This document shows, one piece after another, positions 16,821-28,453 of a stretch of DNA of 64,000 bases. Each line of letters opens with the position of its first letter. Positions within the stretch are counted from its first letter, which is position 1. The notes beneath the pieces were generated by a model that worked only from the letters and a program-made list of their open reading frames with translations, had not been told where the DNA came from and made no database searches. The translations under genes were made by a program, and so were the position numbers. Source of the DNA: Steroidobacter agaridevorans (lineage in GTDB: Bacteria; Pseudomonadota; Gammaproteobacteria; Steroidobacterales; Steroidobacteraceae); NCBI RefSeq assembly GCF_009932555.1, contig NZ_BLJO01000008.1:120644-184643 (forward strand), in the 5' to 3' direction.

Positions 16821-17681
16821 ATGCATCCCCTTGCGATCGCGGCCGTCCTGCTGGCGGCGTTCACTCATGCCACCTGGAATCTGGCCGCCAAACGCGCGTC
16901 GGGCTCGCGTCATTTCGTTTGGTTGTATTCGCTGGGCTCGGTCGTGCTGTACGCACCGGCGGTGATATGGGTTCTTTCGACCACTCAGCTGGAGTTCGAA
17001 ACGGCCCACTGGGTGGCGCTGTTGATGACGGGCATTCTGCACATGGGCTATTCGCTCACGCTGCAGGCCGGCTACCGGGTTTCCGATTTGTCGCTGGTCT
17101 ATCCGCTGGCGCGTGGCACCGGCCCGTTGCTGTCATTCCTTGCGGCCACGTTTATCCTGCATGAGCCGGCCAACATCTTCTCTGTGCTTGGCGTGCTGTT
17201 GATCGTCGGCGGCATTCTGATGGTGTCCGGTCTTGCGAACGAAGCTCACAAAGCGCCGCGCGCCGGCATCGCGTTGGGCCTGCTCACCGGCGTATTCATC
17301 GCCGGCTATACGATCAACGACGGCTGGGCCGTGAAGACGCTGATGTTGTCGCCGTTCCTCATCGACTTCACCGGCAACATGCTTCGCCTCACGGTGCTGG
17401 CGCCGATGGCGCTGAGAGACCCGCCTGCGCTGCTTGCGGAATGGCGGATGTATCGCTCGCCCATTCTCATCGTCGCGGTGCTCGGCCCGCTGGGCTACAT
17501 CCTGGTGTTGTACGCGATGAAACATGCTCCCATCGGACACGTCGCGCCCATGCGCGAGCTGGCGACATTGATCGGCACTTATTTCGGGGCTCGGTTGCTG
17601 CAGGAACAAGTGACGCCGATCCGATTGACGGGAGCCGTGCTCATCGTTACCGGCGTCATTGCTCTAGCGGTTACGGGTTAG
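16821..17681 (+). CDS. EamA/DMT-superfamily transporter
   Basis: A 286-residue membrane protein with ten predicted transmembrane helices in two EamA repeats of about 140 residues each (first repeat ends near LGVLLIVGGILMVSG, second near LTGAVLIVTGVIALAV). Family members export amino acids, sugars or metabolites across the inner membrane. Substrate unknown. It converges with the MFS gene on the other strand, and the stop codons overlap by four bases, so there is no room for a separate terminator. Confidence 0.9.
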   Translation: MHPLAIAAVLLAAFTHATWNLAAKRASGSRHFVWLYSLGSVVLYAPAVIWVLSTTQLEFETAHWVALLMTGILHMGYSLTLQAGYRVSDLSLVYPLARGTGPLLSFLAATFILHEPANIFSVLGVLLIVGGILMVSGLANEAHKAPRAGIALGLLTGVFIAGYTINDGWAVKTLMLSPFLIDFTGNMLRLTVLAPMALRDPPALLAEWRMYRSPILIVAVLGPLGYILVLYAMKHAPIGHVAPMRELATLIGTYFGARLLQEQVTPIRLTGAVLIVTGVIALAVTG

Positions 17682-18841
17682 CAGGTCGCTGCCGCAACTC
17701 GCGAGGCGCGCAGCCCTTTGAGCGCCAGCGCGGCTGCAAGCAGCGGCAGCACCGCAGCGACCCAAGGCAGCGCCGGCAAGCCGGGGCCATGATCGATGAC
17801 CGTGCCGCCCAGCCATGCGCCGAGCGCGTTGCCGAGGTTGAACGCGCCGATGTTGAAACTCGACGCGAGGCTCTGGCCCGCTCCATTGGATTTTTCCAGC
17901 ACCCACATCTGCAGCGGCGGCACCGTCGCGAAGGATGCCGCACCGAGCAGGGCCACGAAGATCACCATGGCGATGCCGTCATGAACGGCGAACGTCATCA
18001 GGCCCAGCACGGCCGCCAGCATGAGCAGCGAACCGATCAGCGTGGCTTCCAGATAGCGATCCGCCAGCTTGCCGCCGACGATGTTGCCGACGACCAGGCC
18101 ACCACCGAACACGAGCATCACCAACGACACGGCCTGCTCGCTGACGTGCGTGAGCTGAGTCAGCAGCGGCGCAATGTAGGTGAACACAACGAACATCCCG
18201 CCAAAGCCGAACACTGTTGTTAGCAATGCCAGTACGACCGGGCCGCGGCCGAGCGCACGCAGATCGCTGCGCCAGTTGCCTTCTTCGATCTGTCCGGCGT
18301 CGCGCGGCACGAGCACGGCGATGACCGCCAGCGCAAAGGCGCCGATGCCGACCACGGCCCAGAATGTCGCGCGCCATCCTGCGAGCTGACCGAGCCAGGT
18401 GCCGAACGGAACGCCGAGCACCGTCGCGATCGTCAAACCAGTGAACATGATCGCAATCGCCGACGCGCGCTGTTGAGGCGCGACCAGTTGTGTCGCGACC
18501 ACCGAGCCGACGCCGAAGAACGTGCCGTGCGCGAAAGCCGTCAGCACGCGGGCGGCTAACAGCCCGAAGTAGGTGGGAGCGATGGCGCAAGCGAGATTGC
18601 CGATCGTGAAGATCGCCATCAACGCGAGCAGCGTCGCCTTGCGAGGCCAGCGAGCAGTGACCACCGTCATGATCGGCGCGCCAGCCATGACGCCGAGTGC
18701 ATACCCTGAAATCAGCATGCCCGCGGCGGAGATGGACACGTTGAGGTCGCCGCTGACTTCCAGCAGCAGTCCCATGATCACGAATTCGGTGACGCCGATT
18801 CCGAAGGCGCCGACCGCGAGCGCATACAAGGCGAGAGGCAT
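17678..18841 (-). CDS. MFS transporter (arabinose-efflux-like, DHA1)
   Basis: A 387-residue twelve-helix major facilitator. It starts MPLALYALAVGAFGIGVTEF, the classical N-terminus of the AraJ/YdhP/NepI-like DHA1 group, and contains LAARVLTAFAHGTFFGVGS in helix 4-5. Upstream in-frame starts exist at 18913 and 19042, but ATG 18841 has ACAGG at good distance and matches the family start; the longer forms would run through the regulatory dyad at 18915-18927. It is divergent from a LysR regulator that probably controls it. Likely effluxes a small hydrophilic compound by proton antiport. Confidence 0.9.
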   Translation of the reverse strand: MPLALYALAVGAFGIGVTEFVIMGLLLEVSGDLNVSISAAGMLISGYALGVMAGAPIMTVVTARWPRKATLLALMAIFTIGNLACAIAPTYFGLLAARVLTAFAHGTFFGVGSVVATQLVAPQQRASAIAIMFTGLTIATVLGVPFGTWLGQLAGWRATFWAVVGIGAFALAVIAVLVPRDAGQIEEGNWRSDLRALGRGPVVLALLTTVFGFGGMFVVFTYIAPLLTQLTHVSEQAVSLVMLVFGGGLVVGNIVGGKLADRYLEATLIGSLLMLAAVLGLMTFAVHDGIAMVIFVALLGAASFATVPPLQMWVLEKSNGAGQSLASSFNIGAFNLGNALGAWLGGTVIDHGPGLPALPWVAAVLPLLAAALALKGLRASRVAAATC

Positions 18842-18914
18842 GACCTGTCCCGAGAAGTCTTGAGGGAAGGCAATGATGCGGGCGCCTTCGATTGTTGATA
18901 AGAATGTGGGCATA

Positions 18915-18927
18915 CACGACCGTCGTG
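18915..18927. promoter_or_regulatory. Dyad in LysR/MFS divergent promoter
   Basis: CACGAC-C-GTCGTG is a perfect 6-bp inverted repeat with one central base, located 28 bases before the LysR start and 73 bases before the preferred MFS start. LysR regulators commonly bind an interrupted dyad in such a shared region to repress themselves and activate the divergent gene. This is the best operator candidate here; a T-N11-A core is not distinct. Confidence 0.45.
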
Positions 18928-18955
18928 CATTGAATGAACGAATCGGGACGCCTTT

Positions 18956-19852
18956 ATGGATAACAGAACCGGCGAAATCGAAGCCTTTTTGCGCAGTGTC
19001 GAGGGCGGCAGCTTCGCCGCGGCGGCCAAGGCCCTGCGGCAAACACCGTCAGCGGTGAGCCGCAGCGTCGCGCGGCTCGAAGCTCGCCTTGGAGTGCGAT
19101 TGCTGACGCGCACGACACGCTCGCTCTCGGTGACGCCGGAAGGAGAGAAGTTTCGGGTCCAGGCGCAAAAGCTGCTGTTGGACCTGGATGAGCTGGAGCG
19201 CTCGTTCACGACCGACAAGAGCGAGCCGCGCGGGCGGTTGCGAGTGAGCGCATCGACGCCGTTTGGAATTCATCGGGTGATACCGGTGCTGCCGGAGTTC
19301 CTGCAGCGCTATCCGAAGATCACGGTCGACCTGTCGCTGACCGACGCGTTGGTCGATCTGGTCAGTGAGCGCACCGATGTCGCGATCCGTCACGGCGCGT
19401 TGCGAGACTCGTCGCTACGGGCGCGCAAGCTCGGGAGCAGTCGCTGGCTCGTCGTTGCCGCGCCGGAATATTTGCAGCGTCACGGCACGCCGCAGACACC
19501 GGCGGATCTGGATCGACACAATTGCCTGAACTTCAACTACCGCCGCACGATCGAAGGCTGGACGTTTCGCGCCGGCCAGCGGAGCAAACAATTTCATGTC
19601 ACGGGGAATTTCATAGCGAACTCCGGCGAGTCGCTGCGACTGATGTGCGTGGGCGGAGCGGGGATTGCGCGCCTGGCGGATTTTCTAGTCGGAGACGATG
19701 TGCGTGCCGGCCGCCTTGTCCCGCTGCTACAGGACCACATCAAGGCGGACAGTGAAGATATCCACGCCCTCTACATCGGCCATGCGCGACTGGCGGCGCG
19801 GGTGCGAGTGTTCATGGATTTCCTGGTCGAGCGAGTATCGATAGCGGACTGA
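18956..19852 (+). CDS. LysR-family transcriptional regulator
   Basis: A 298-residue regulator. The winged HTH occupies residues 1-60 (EAFLRSVEGGSFAAAAKALR, then SAVSRSVARLEARLGVRLL). The effector-binding domain follows from about residue 90 (GRLRVSASTPFGIHRVIPVL, then DVAIRHGALRDSSL). It belongs to the large CrgA/AaeR-like group that regulates adjacent efflux or oxidoreductase genes. Divergent from the MFS transporter and almost certainly its regulator. Ligand unknown. Confidence 0.92.
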   Translation: MDNRTGEIEAFLRSVEGGSFAAAAKALRQTPSAVSRSVARLEARLGVRLLTRTTRSLSVTPEGEKFRVQAQKLLLDLDELERSFTTDKSEPRGRLRVSASTPFGIHRVIPVLPEFLQRYPKITVDLSLTDALVDLVSERTDVAIRHGALRDSSLRARKLGSSRWLVVAAPEYLQRHGTPQTPADLDRHNCLNFNYRRTIEGWTFRAGQRSKQFHVTGNFIANSGESLRLMCVGGAGIARLADFLVGDDVRAGRLVPLLQDHIKADSEDIHALYIGHARLAARVRVFMDFLVERVSIAD

Positions 19853-19991
19853 GCTCGCGCCCCGCGGGCGGCGTTGTATCCAATCCGCCCGCATTAAAAA
19901 CGTTTCATCCTCGCCCACGCCTGCGGTCAGGGCCGCGGGCGGGCAAACCTCTTTCTAAACGGCCGCGCCGTGGCCACAATGCGCGCTTGCC

Positions 19992-21440
19992 ATGGCCATG
20001 GCGTTTCGAATGAGGTTCGAAGTGAAGTCCAGCTCGCTCCTGAAGAATTATGTCTCCGCGCTCATCGGCTGTGCCGCGATGAGCGTTGCCGTCGGCGCCG
20101 CAGCCTCCGGCAGCAAGCCGGCGGTGGATAAGGCTCTGCACGATCAGGCGCTGGAAATCCTGCAGAAGTCGATCAGTTTCCGGACCGTGGATGGCGCGGG
20201 CCAGGTGCCGGCGTATGCCGAGTATCTGAAGAGCGTGCTGGTCGAAGCCGGCTATGCGCCTGGCGACATCGAGATCGAGCCGGTCGCGAACACGGCCACC
20301 TTCGTTGCTCGCTACAAAGGCACCGACAGCAAGAAGAAGCCGTTGCTGGTCATCGGCCACATGGATGTCGTCGAAGCGAAGCGCGAGGACTGGAAGCGCG
20401 ATCCGTTCACGCCGGTGCTCGAAAGCGGCTATGTGTTCGGCCGAGGCTCGGCCGACAACAAGTTCGACGTGTCCATGATCACCGCCACCCTGACCAACCT
20501 GAAACGCCAGGGCTGGAAGCCCAAGCGCGACGTGATCCTCGCGTTCTCCGGCGACGAAGAAACGGCGATGGTCAGCACACGCAAGCTCGCCGAGCAGTTC
20601 AAGGATGCGGAGCTGGCGTTGAACGGCGATGCCGGTGGCGGCTTGCTCTCCGAAGCAGGCCAGCCGGTTGTATACGGCCTGCAGGCGGGCGAGAAGACCT
20701 ATGCGGACTTCAAGCTGACCGTCACCAATCCTGGCGGACATTCCAGCCGTCCGAGCAAGGTGAACGCCATCAACCAGCTGGCCGCCGCGCTGGATCGCAT
20801 CGGCAAGTATCAGTTCCCGGTCATGCGCAACGAGCTGACCACGGCGTACTTCACTGCGAGCCTGCCGAAGTTGTCCGGGCCCACGGCCGACGCCGTCAAG
20901 CGCTACCTGGCGAATCCCGAGGACGCACAGGCGATCGCGACGTTGTCGGACGACCCCAGTTACGTCGGCCAGCTGCGCACCACTTGCGTATCCACGATGA
21001 TCGAAGGCGGTCACGCGACGAATGCGCTCCCGCAGAAGGCGGTGGCGAACATCAACTGCCGTATCTTCCCGGGCACGCCGATAGCGGAAGTCCAGAAAAC
21101 GCTCGGCCAGGTGGCAGCCGATCCGGAAGTGAAAATCACGCAGGTGGTCACAGGCTCGGTTCCGGCCGACGCGTCCCCCTTGCGCAAGGATGTGATGGCT
21201 GCCGTGACCAAGGCGGTGCACGCCAACTATCCGGGCTTGTCGATCGTGCCGTCGATGTCGGCCGGCGCGACCGACAGCATGCATTTCCGTGCGAACGGTG
21301 TGCCGAGCTACGGCGTGTCGGGGCTGTTCATGAAGGACTCGGATGAGTTCTCGCATGGTCTCGACGAGCGCGTGCCGGTGTCGTCCATCGACGGCGCGCT
21401 GGCGCATTGGAACAGCGTGTTGAAGGATCTCGCTCGCTGA
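19992..21440 (+). CDS. Exported M20-family metallopeptidase
   Basis: A 482-residue zinc peptidase of the M20/ArgE/carboxypeptidase family. A signal peptide is present (NYVSALIGCAAMSVAVGAAASG). Metal ligands are visible in VIGHMDVV (His and catalytic Asp near 122-125), RGSADNK (Asp), SGDEET (catalytic Glu plus ligand Glu) and the C-terminal His in FSHGLDER. The dimerisation domain lies around 235-350. Expected to cleave small peptides or acyl-amino acids in the periplasm. ATGs at 19992, 19998 and 20010 are all possible starts; none has a strong ribosome binding site. Confidence 0.9.
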   Translation: MAMAFRMRFEVKSSSLLKNYVSALIGCAAMSVAVGAAASGSKPAVDKALHDQALEILQKSISFRTVDGAGQVPAYAEYLKSVLVEAGYAPGDIEIEPVANTATFVARYKGTDSKKKPLLVIGHMDVVEAKREDWKRDPFTPVLESGYVFGRGSADNKFDVSMITATLTNLKRQGWKPKRDVILAFSGDEETAMVSTRKLAEQFKDAELALNGDAGGGLLSEAGQPVVYGLQAGEKTYADFKLTVTNPGGHSSRPSKVNAINQLAAALDRIGKYQFPVMRNELTTAYFTASLPKLSGPTADAVKRYLANPEDAQAIATLSDDPSYVGQLRTTCVSTMIEGGHATNALPQKAVANINCRIFPGTPIAEVQKTLGQVAADPEVKITQVVTGSVPADASPLRKDVMAAVTKAVHANYPGLSIVPSMSAGATDSMHFRANGVPSYGVSGLFMKDSDEFSHGLDERVPVSSIDGALAHWNSVLKDLAR

Positions 21441-21471
21441 TTACCGGTAAAGAGGCGCGCGAGTCTCGTTA

Positions 21472-22914
21472 CTAATCAGTGACGGGCTCGCGCGTCGCGA
21501 CCGGCGCTTCGTTTTTCGCCGTGAGGGCGTGCCCATCCCCCGCACGCAGAGTCCAGAAGCTGAGCGACGAGACGACCGTCGCGATGCCCAAAGTAATGAA
21601 CGCCGCATGCAGCGCATTCGTGACTGCGATCTGATCGGTCTGCGGCAGTCCTCCCAGATACCAGCCCGTCAGCAGCGAGCCGCACGCCAGGCCGAAGCTC
21701 ATCGATAACTGCTGCATGGAGCTGGCAATGGTGTTCGCCATGCTCGAGTTGCGCGCGTCGATGTCGGCGAAGGCGAGCGAGTTCATGCTGGAGAACTGCA
21801 TCGAGCTGCCCGATCCCACCAGGAAGCTCAGCAGCACGATCACGACGATGGGCGTGCTTTGATCCGCCAGCGCGAACAAGCCGATCACGACGCCCATCAA
21901 CACGGTGTTCACGATCAGAATGCGTCGATAGCCGTAGCGTCGAAGCAAGTGAGGGGAGAGCGCCTTCACCGTCATCGCGGCGATGGCCGAAGGCATCATC
22001 ATCAGGCCCGACTGCCACGCCGGCATGCCCATGCCGAGCTGATAGAACAGCGGCAGCAGGAAAGGCAGACCGCCAATGCCGAGTCGCGTGATGAGCCCGC
22101 CGAGCACCGAGACTCGGAATGTCCGCACCTGGAACAGCCGCAGATTCAGCAGCGGATGCTCGGTGCGATTCGCATGCAAGCCGTAAGCGCCAAGCAGCGC
22201 GAACGACAGCAAGAAAAGAATCGCACCCGATGTCACATCGAGGCGATGCTCGCCGAACACTTCGAGCAGCCATGACAACAGCGCCGCGCCCGAGCTGAAC
22301 AGCACCACACCGATCGCATCCAGCGGTCGGGGCGAGTCGCTGCGATATTCCGGCATGTAACGGCGGCTCAGCCACAGCGCCGCGAGACCCACCGGCACGT
22401 TGACGAAAAAAATCTCGCGCCACGACCACCAGTGCACGATCAAACCGCCGACCGTCGGGCCCAGCAGCGGACCGATCAACGCCGGGATGATGACGAAGTT
22501 CATCTTGTCGAGCAGTTGTGACTTGGGAAACGTCCGCACGATGGCGAGCCGTCCGACCGGCGTCATCATCGCCGCGCCGAGACCTTGCAGGATGCGGGCA
22601 GCGACCAGCATCGGTGCGTTCACCGAGAGGCCGCACAGGATCGAAGCCAGCGTGAAGATGGCGACCGCCGAGATGAACAACTTCCGCGTGCCGAAGCGAT
22701 CGGCCAGCCAGCCGCTCACGGGAATGCCGACCGCCAGCGCCAGGATGTAGCTGGTGACGATGGCTTTGAGGCTGAGCGGAGTGACTTCCAGACTGCGCGC
22801 CATGCTCGGCACGGCCGTGTTCACGATGGTCGAGTCGAGCGTTTCCATGAACAGCACGACGCCGACCAGCCACGGCAGGTAACGTTGGACGGCTGAGGAG
22901 GGCGCGGTGCTCAC
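21472..22914 (-). CDS. DHA2-family MFS drug exporter
   Basis: A 480-residue protein with about fourteen transmembrane helices. The DHA2 signatures are present: METLDSTIVNTAVPSMARSL in helix 1, GWLADRFGTRKLF in the loop 2-3 motif A, and ARILQGLGAAMMTPVGRL in helix 4-5. It resembles MdtD/EmrB-like exporters. Substrate unknown, proton-coupled. The start lies 16 bases after the stop of a thioredoxin-fold gene on the same strand, so the two may be co-transcribed. Confidence 0.9.
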   Translation of the reverse strand: MSTAPSSAVQRYLPWLVGVVLFMETLDSTIVNTAVPSMARSLEVTPLSLKAIVTSYILALAVGIPVSGWLADRFGTRKLFISAVAIFTLASILCGLSVNAPMLVAARILQGLGAAMMTPVGRLAIVRTFPKSQLLDKMNFVIIPALIGPLLGPTVGGLIVHWWSWREIFFVNVPVGLAALWLSRRYMPEYRSDSPRPLDAIGVVLFSSGAALLSWLLEVFGEHRLDVTSGAILFLLSFALLGAYGLHANRTEHPLLNLRLFQVRTFRVSVLGGLITRLGIGGLPFLLPLFYQLGMGMPAWQSGLMMMPSAIAAMTVKALSPHLLRRYGYRRILIVNTVLMGVVIGLFALADQSTPIVVIVLLSFLVGSGSSMQFSSMNSLAFADIDARNSSMANTIASSMQQLSMSFGLACGSLLTGWYLGGLPQTDQIAVTNALHAAFITLGIATVVSSLSFWTLRAGDGHALTAKNEAPVATREPVTD

Positions 22915-22930
22915 ATGCGCGGGCGTGCGC

Positions 22931-23254
22931 CTATTCGGTGGAATCGATTTGCCTGGCGGCGTCGCGAATGGGCTGGGCCGAGCTGGGGCGGACGACGCGC
23001 GCGACCTCGGCCCCGTCCTTCATGAAGATCAGCGTCGGCCACAGCTTCACGCGGAACGACCGGCCGAGCGGCCGGCCGGGACCATCTTCGATCTTCAGAT
23101 GCCGCAGGTCGGGATGGGCGGCCAGGCCCTGTTCGATGTGCGGCTGGGCGGCGGAACAGAAGCCGCACCAGTTGGTGCCGAACTCGATCACGGTCGCGCC
23201 CGGCAAGGCATCGACTTCAGTGCGCGACGGCGCGCTCTCGGTATAGGCGCTCAT
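22931..23254 (-). CDS. Thioredoxin-family protein
   Basis: A 107-residue thioredoxin fold protein with active site WCGFC (Cys30, Cys33) and the cis-proline loop WPTLIFMKDG. The N-terminus has no signal peptide, so it acts in the cytoplasm as a disulfide reductase. The C-terminal helix is short. It is translated just upstream of the DHA2 exporter. The Gly-Phe dipeptide between the cysteines differs from classical Gly-Pro thioredoxin, which usually shifts the redox potential upward. Confidence 0.9.
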   Translation of the reverse strand: MSAYTESAPSRTEVDALPGATVIEFGTNWCGFCSAAQPHIEQGLAAHPDLRHLKIEDGPGRPLGRSFRVKLWPTLIFMKDGAEVARVVRPSSAQPIRDAARQIDSTE

Positions 23255-23312
23255 GGCGCCAAATTCTAACGAGCCGACCTCGCTGTCGTAAGTCGGCTTT
23301 TAGGTAGGCAGG

Positions 23313-23768
23313 TTACTGCTGCTTCTCGCTCACCCAGTTGCCGATGTCGGCGTCCAGGCCCTCGCCGCCTTCCTGGTTGTCGGCGCCGTAGGTGAACAGG
23401 TCGAACTCTTTGCCGTGCGTGCCCGGGTAGACGTAGCGATAGTCGTTGCCCCAGGGATCCTTGCTCGCGGTGGCGTCGAGATAGCCGCCTTGCTTCCAGT
23501 TGCGCACGCTCGAGTCGTTGGGCTTCTCGTACAGCGCCTTGATGCCCTGTTCGGTGGTCGGATAACGGAAGTTGTCCATGCGATACAAATTCATCGCGGT
23601 CTCGATGGTGCGCAGGTCGCTGGAGACCTTGGTCAGCTGCGCATCGTCGATGCGACGCATGACGTTCGGCGCGACGATCGCGGCCAGAATGCCGAGAATC
23701 ACCACGACGACCATGATCTCGATGAGCGTAAAACCGCCGCTGCGCTGGAATTTTTGAGTCGATTTCAT
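23313..23768 (-). CDS. gspG: Type II secretion major pseudopilin GspG
   Basis: A 151-residue pseudopilin. The class III signal RSGG/FTLIEIMVVVVILGIL shows the prepilin-peptidase cleavage site after the second Gly, the +5 Glu and the hydrophobic assembly helix. The C-terminal region has the GspG calcium-site layout (KDPWGNDYRY, FDLFTYGADNQ). The open frame extends upstream to 23927, but only ATG 23768 gives a normal short leader. No other gsp gene is adjacent, so it is either an orphan copy or detached from the main type II secretion locus. Confidence 0.93.
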   Translation of the reverse strand: MKSTQKFQRSGGFTLIEIMVVVVILGILAAIVAPNVMRRIDDAQLTKVSSDLRTIETAMNLYRMDNFRYPTTEQGIKALYEKPNDSSVRNWKQGGYLDATASKDPWGNDYRYVYPGTHGKEFDLFTYGADNQEGGEGLDADIGNWVSEKQQ

Positions 23769-23942
23769 TGCAATCTCGTTGCGCTGTATGACATGCCGAC
23801 TGCCGTGTCGGGACGCGCGGATCATATCCGGATGGCCCCTGTCCGCAAACTGGGGACTGCGGATCCCGCCGGCTCCGAGCGGATTAGATGGGGGATCTTG
23901 CCGCGAGTTCGACTCCGCTCGCGGCACAGATTCGCTGCATTG

Positions 23943-24782
23943 TTACTGCGGCGGTTCCTGACCCGGCTGTGGGTCTTCGAGGGGGTAGGTCTGCACGCCG
24001 CTCGGCGCCGAGCTGTCGGCCGTGGACGCCGGCGGTTGAGCCGGGGCAGCGGGCGCCGGGGTCGTTGCCGGGGCGGCCGGCGCATTGCCGTTCGCCGAGC
24101 GCTGCACGGCTGCCACGAACTGATCCGCAGGAGCCGGCGCGGTCGGTGCGTCCGCACGGATGATCTCGCTGGCGAGGATGCCGGGCTTCTTATAGAACGA
24201 TTCGTTCGAGGAGCTGTCGATGGTGATGGCCGAGCCGTCGAGCGCGACGCCGGCGAACAAGCCGCTGGCGCGCGAATATGAATACACCTGCGCGGTCAGT
24301 CCGATGTCGGTAGCCGCCGAGCTCTGCCGGCCGACCGGGCCCGCCGCGACCGACGCGTCCGCGCCCAGCGTCACCTTGCCGCCGACGATGCCTTCGATGC
24401 TTTGCTTTGAGGTGAAAACGAGCACGACGTCGGCGGACTGCACGCCGACCTGGAAGCCGAAGCTGCCGCCGGTCAGGTTGATGAAAATCGGGTTGCTCCA
24501 CGCGCCGGTGTCCTTGCGCACCACCAGCACGCCCTTGCCGCGACGACCGCCGATGCCCAGACCGACCTTGATGACGGAAGGGATGACGGCAACCGCGTAA
24601 GCGCGCTCCATCAACCAGGTAGGAATATTTTGCTCGGGCATGCTCATCAGCTCGCTCAGCACCTGTGTCGAGGTGAGCAGCCGTCCATCCTGCCGCTCGC
24701 CGGCGACAGCGCCCGTTGTAATGGCGCAGGAAAGCAGCAGCACCGCGAGCCGGGTCGCGAACGGATTGGGTCGTGTGCGCAT
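23943..24782 (-). CDS. Exported SYLF-domain (YSC84-like) protein
   Basis: A 279-residue protein with a signal peptide (LAVLLLSCAITTGAVA). The SYLF lipid-binding domain occupies residues about 40-205 (AVAVIPSVIKVGLGIGGRRG, GGSFGFQVGVQSADVVLVF, VGGKVTLGADASVAAGPVG). A long Pro/Ala-rich low-complexity tail follows and ends in PGQEPPQ. SYLF proteins bind phosphoinositides in eukaryotes; bacterial members are periplasmic or outer-membrane associated with unknown role. ATG 24782 is chosen because it directly precedes the signal peptide. Confidence 0.88.
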   Translation of the reverse strand: MRTRPNPFATRLAVLLLSCAITTGAVAGERQDGRLLTSTQVLSELMSMPEQNIPTWLMERAYAVAVIPSVIKVGLGIGGRRGKGVLVVRKDTGAWSNPIFINLTGGSFGFQVGVQSADVVLVFTSKQSIEGIVGGKVTLGADASVAAGPVGRQSSAATDIGLTAQVYSYSRASGLFAGVALDGSAITIDSSSNESFYKKPGILASEIIRADAPTAPAPADQFVAAVQRSANGNAPAAPATTPAPAAPAQPPASTADSSAPSGVQTYPLEDPQPGQEPPQ

Positions 24783-24870
24783 CGTTGGCGTCACTCCTAC
24801 AAACAAGTAACTCTCGTCATGAGACTTTAACAGAAGCGGTGGGTTCAAGCCCGAGGCGGATTCCTGGCGA

Positions 24871-27641
<2,771 letters not shown>

Positions 27642-27645
<4 letters not shown>

Positions 27646-28223
27646 GAGGCTTCGGGTTCGCGATTCCGTTGCGGTCGGATCTGGCGCAGGATCCAGGCCT
27701 TGGCGAGCCGGATCTCCCGGTCGACGGTGGCCTCGGACACTTTCAGGGTCTCGGACAGCTCCTGATACGTGAGGCCGCCGAAGTAATGCAGCTCCACCAT
27801 CTCCGCGAGCCGAGGATTGTTGCCGGACAGGCGCTGCAAGGCCTCGTCGATTTCCAGCACGTCGATGTCGCCCGCGGTGGCGGGGCCGAGCTCGAGCACG
27901 TCCATGTCGAAGTCGTTCAGCGAGCCCGTGGTGGTGCCGCCGCGTTTGTCACGAAACCGGCTCTTGGCGTGGTCCACCAGAATACGTCGCATCTGCCGCG
28001 CGGCCACAGCAAAGAAATGAGCACGGTCCTGCCACGAGACATTCATCTCGACGAGCTTGACGAATGCCTCGTGCACGACGGCGGTGGCCTGCAGGGTGTG
28101 GCCCGGCCGCTCGCGTTTCATATAGCGGCGAGCCCGGTTACGCAGCTCCTCATATATGAGCGGCGTCAGTCGTTCCAGGGCGCGGGTGTCCCCTGACTGC
28201 CACGCAGACAACAGCCGTGTCAC
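27642..28223 (-). CDS. ECF sigma factor coupled to Ser/Thr kinase
   Basis: A 193-residue ECF RNA polymerase sigma factor of the ECF-like family found with kinases (TIGR02999-type). Region 2 is residues about 20-90 (ELRNRARRYMKRERPGHTLQ, VHEAFVKLV, HFFAVAARQMRRILVDHAK). Region 4 is about 130-185 (LAEMVELHYFGGLTYQELSE, VSEATVDREIRLAKAWI). No anti-sigma gene is next to it; the downstream overlapping gene encodes a transmembrane kinase. By analogy with Vibrio EcfP/PknT, activity is probably switched by phosphorylation. The 396-base gap upstream is shared with the divergent repeat-protein gene, a candidate target. Confidence 0.92.
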
Positions 28224-28310
28224 TGCCTGGCGGTCGGGCGGTGGAATGGCCGCTGCGATTGTGTTGCTCAGTTGCGGGTCTCCGATTCGGGGCCTGTCTG
28301 TTCTTCCAAC

Positions 28311-28332
28311 CGAAAACGCCTGGGCGTTTTCG
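28311..28332. promoter_or_regulatory. Perfect inverted repeat upstream of sigma gene
   Basis: CGAAAACGCC-TG-GGCGTTTTCG is a perfect 10-bp inverted repeat, 88 bases before the sigma factor start. There is no T-run on either side, so it is not an intrinsic terminator. It could be an operator for the sigma/kinase operon or a stem in its 5' leader. Confidence 0.45.
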
Positions 28333-28453
28333 ACGGTTCTCTAGTTTACGGGCTCGAGTGCGACAGTTTCTCACCTGGCGCGCCGGCTGTACCGCGTCGC
28401 CAAGCCAAAACCGCCTTACGGCCGTCCCTGAATCCGGCCCAACCGATTGATTT

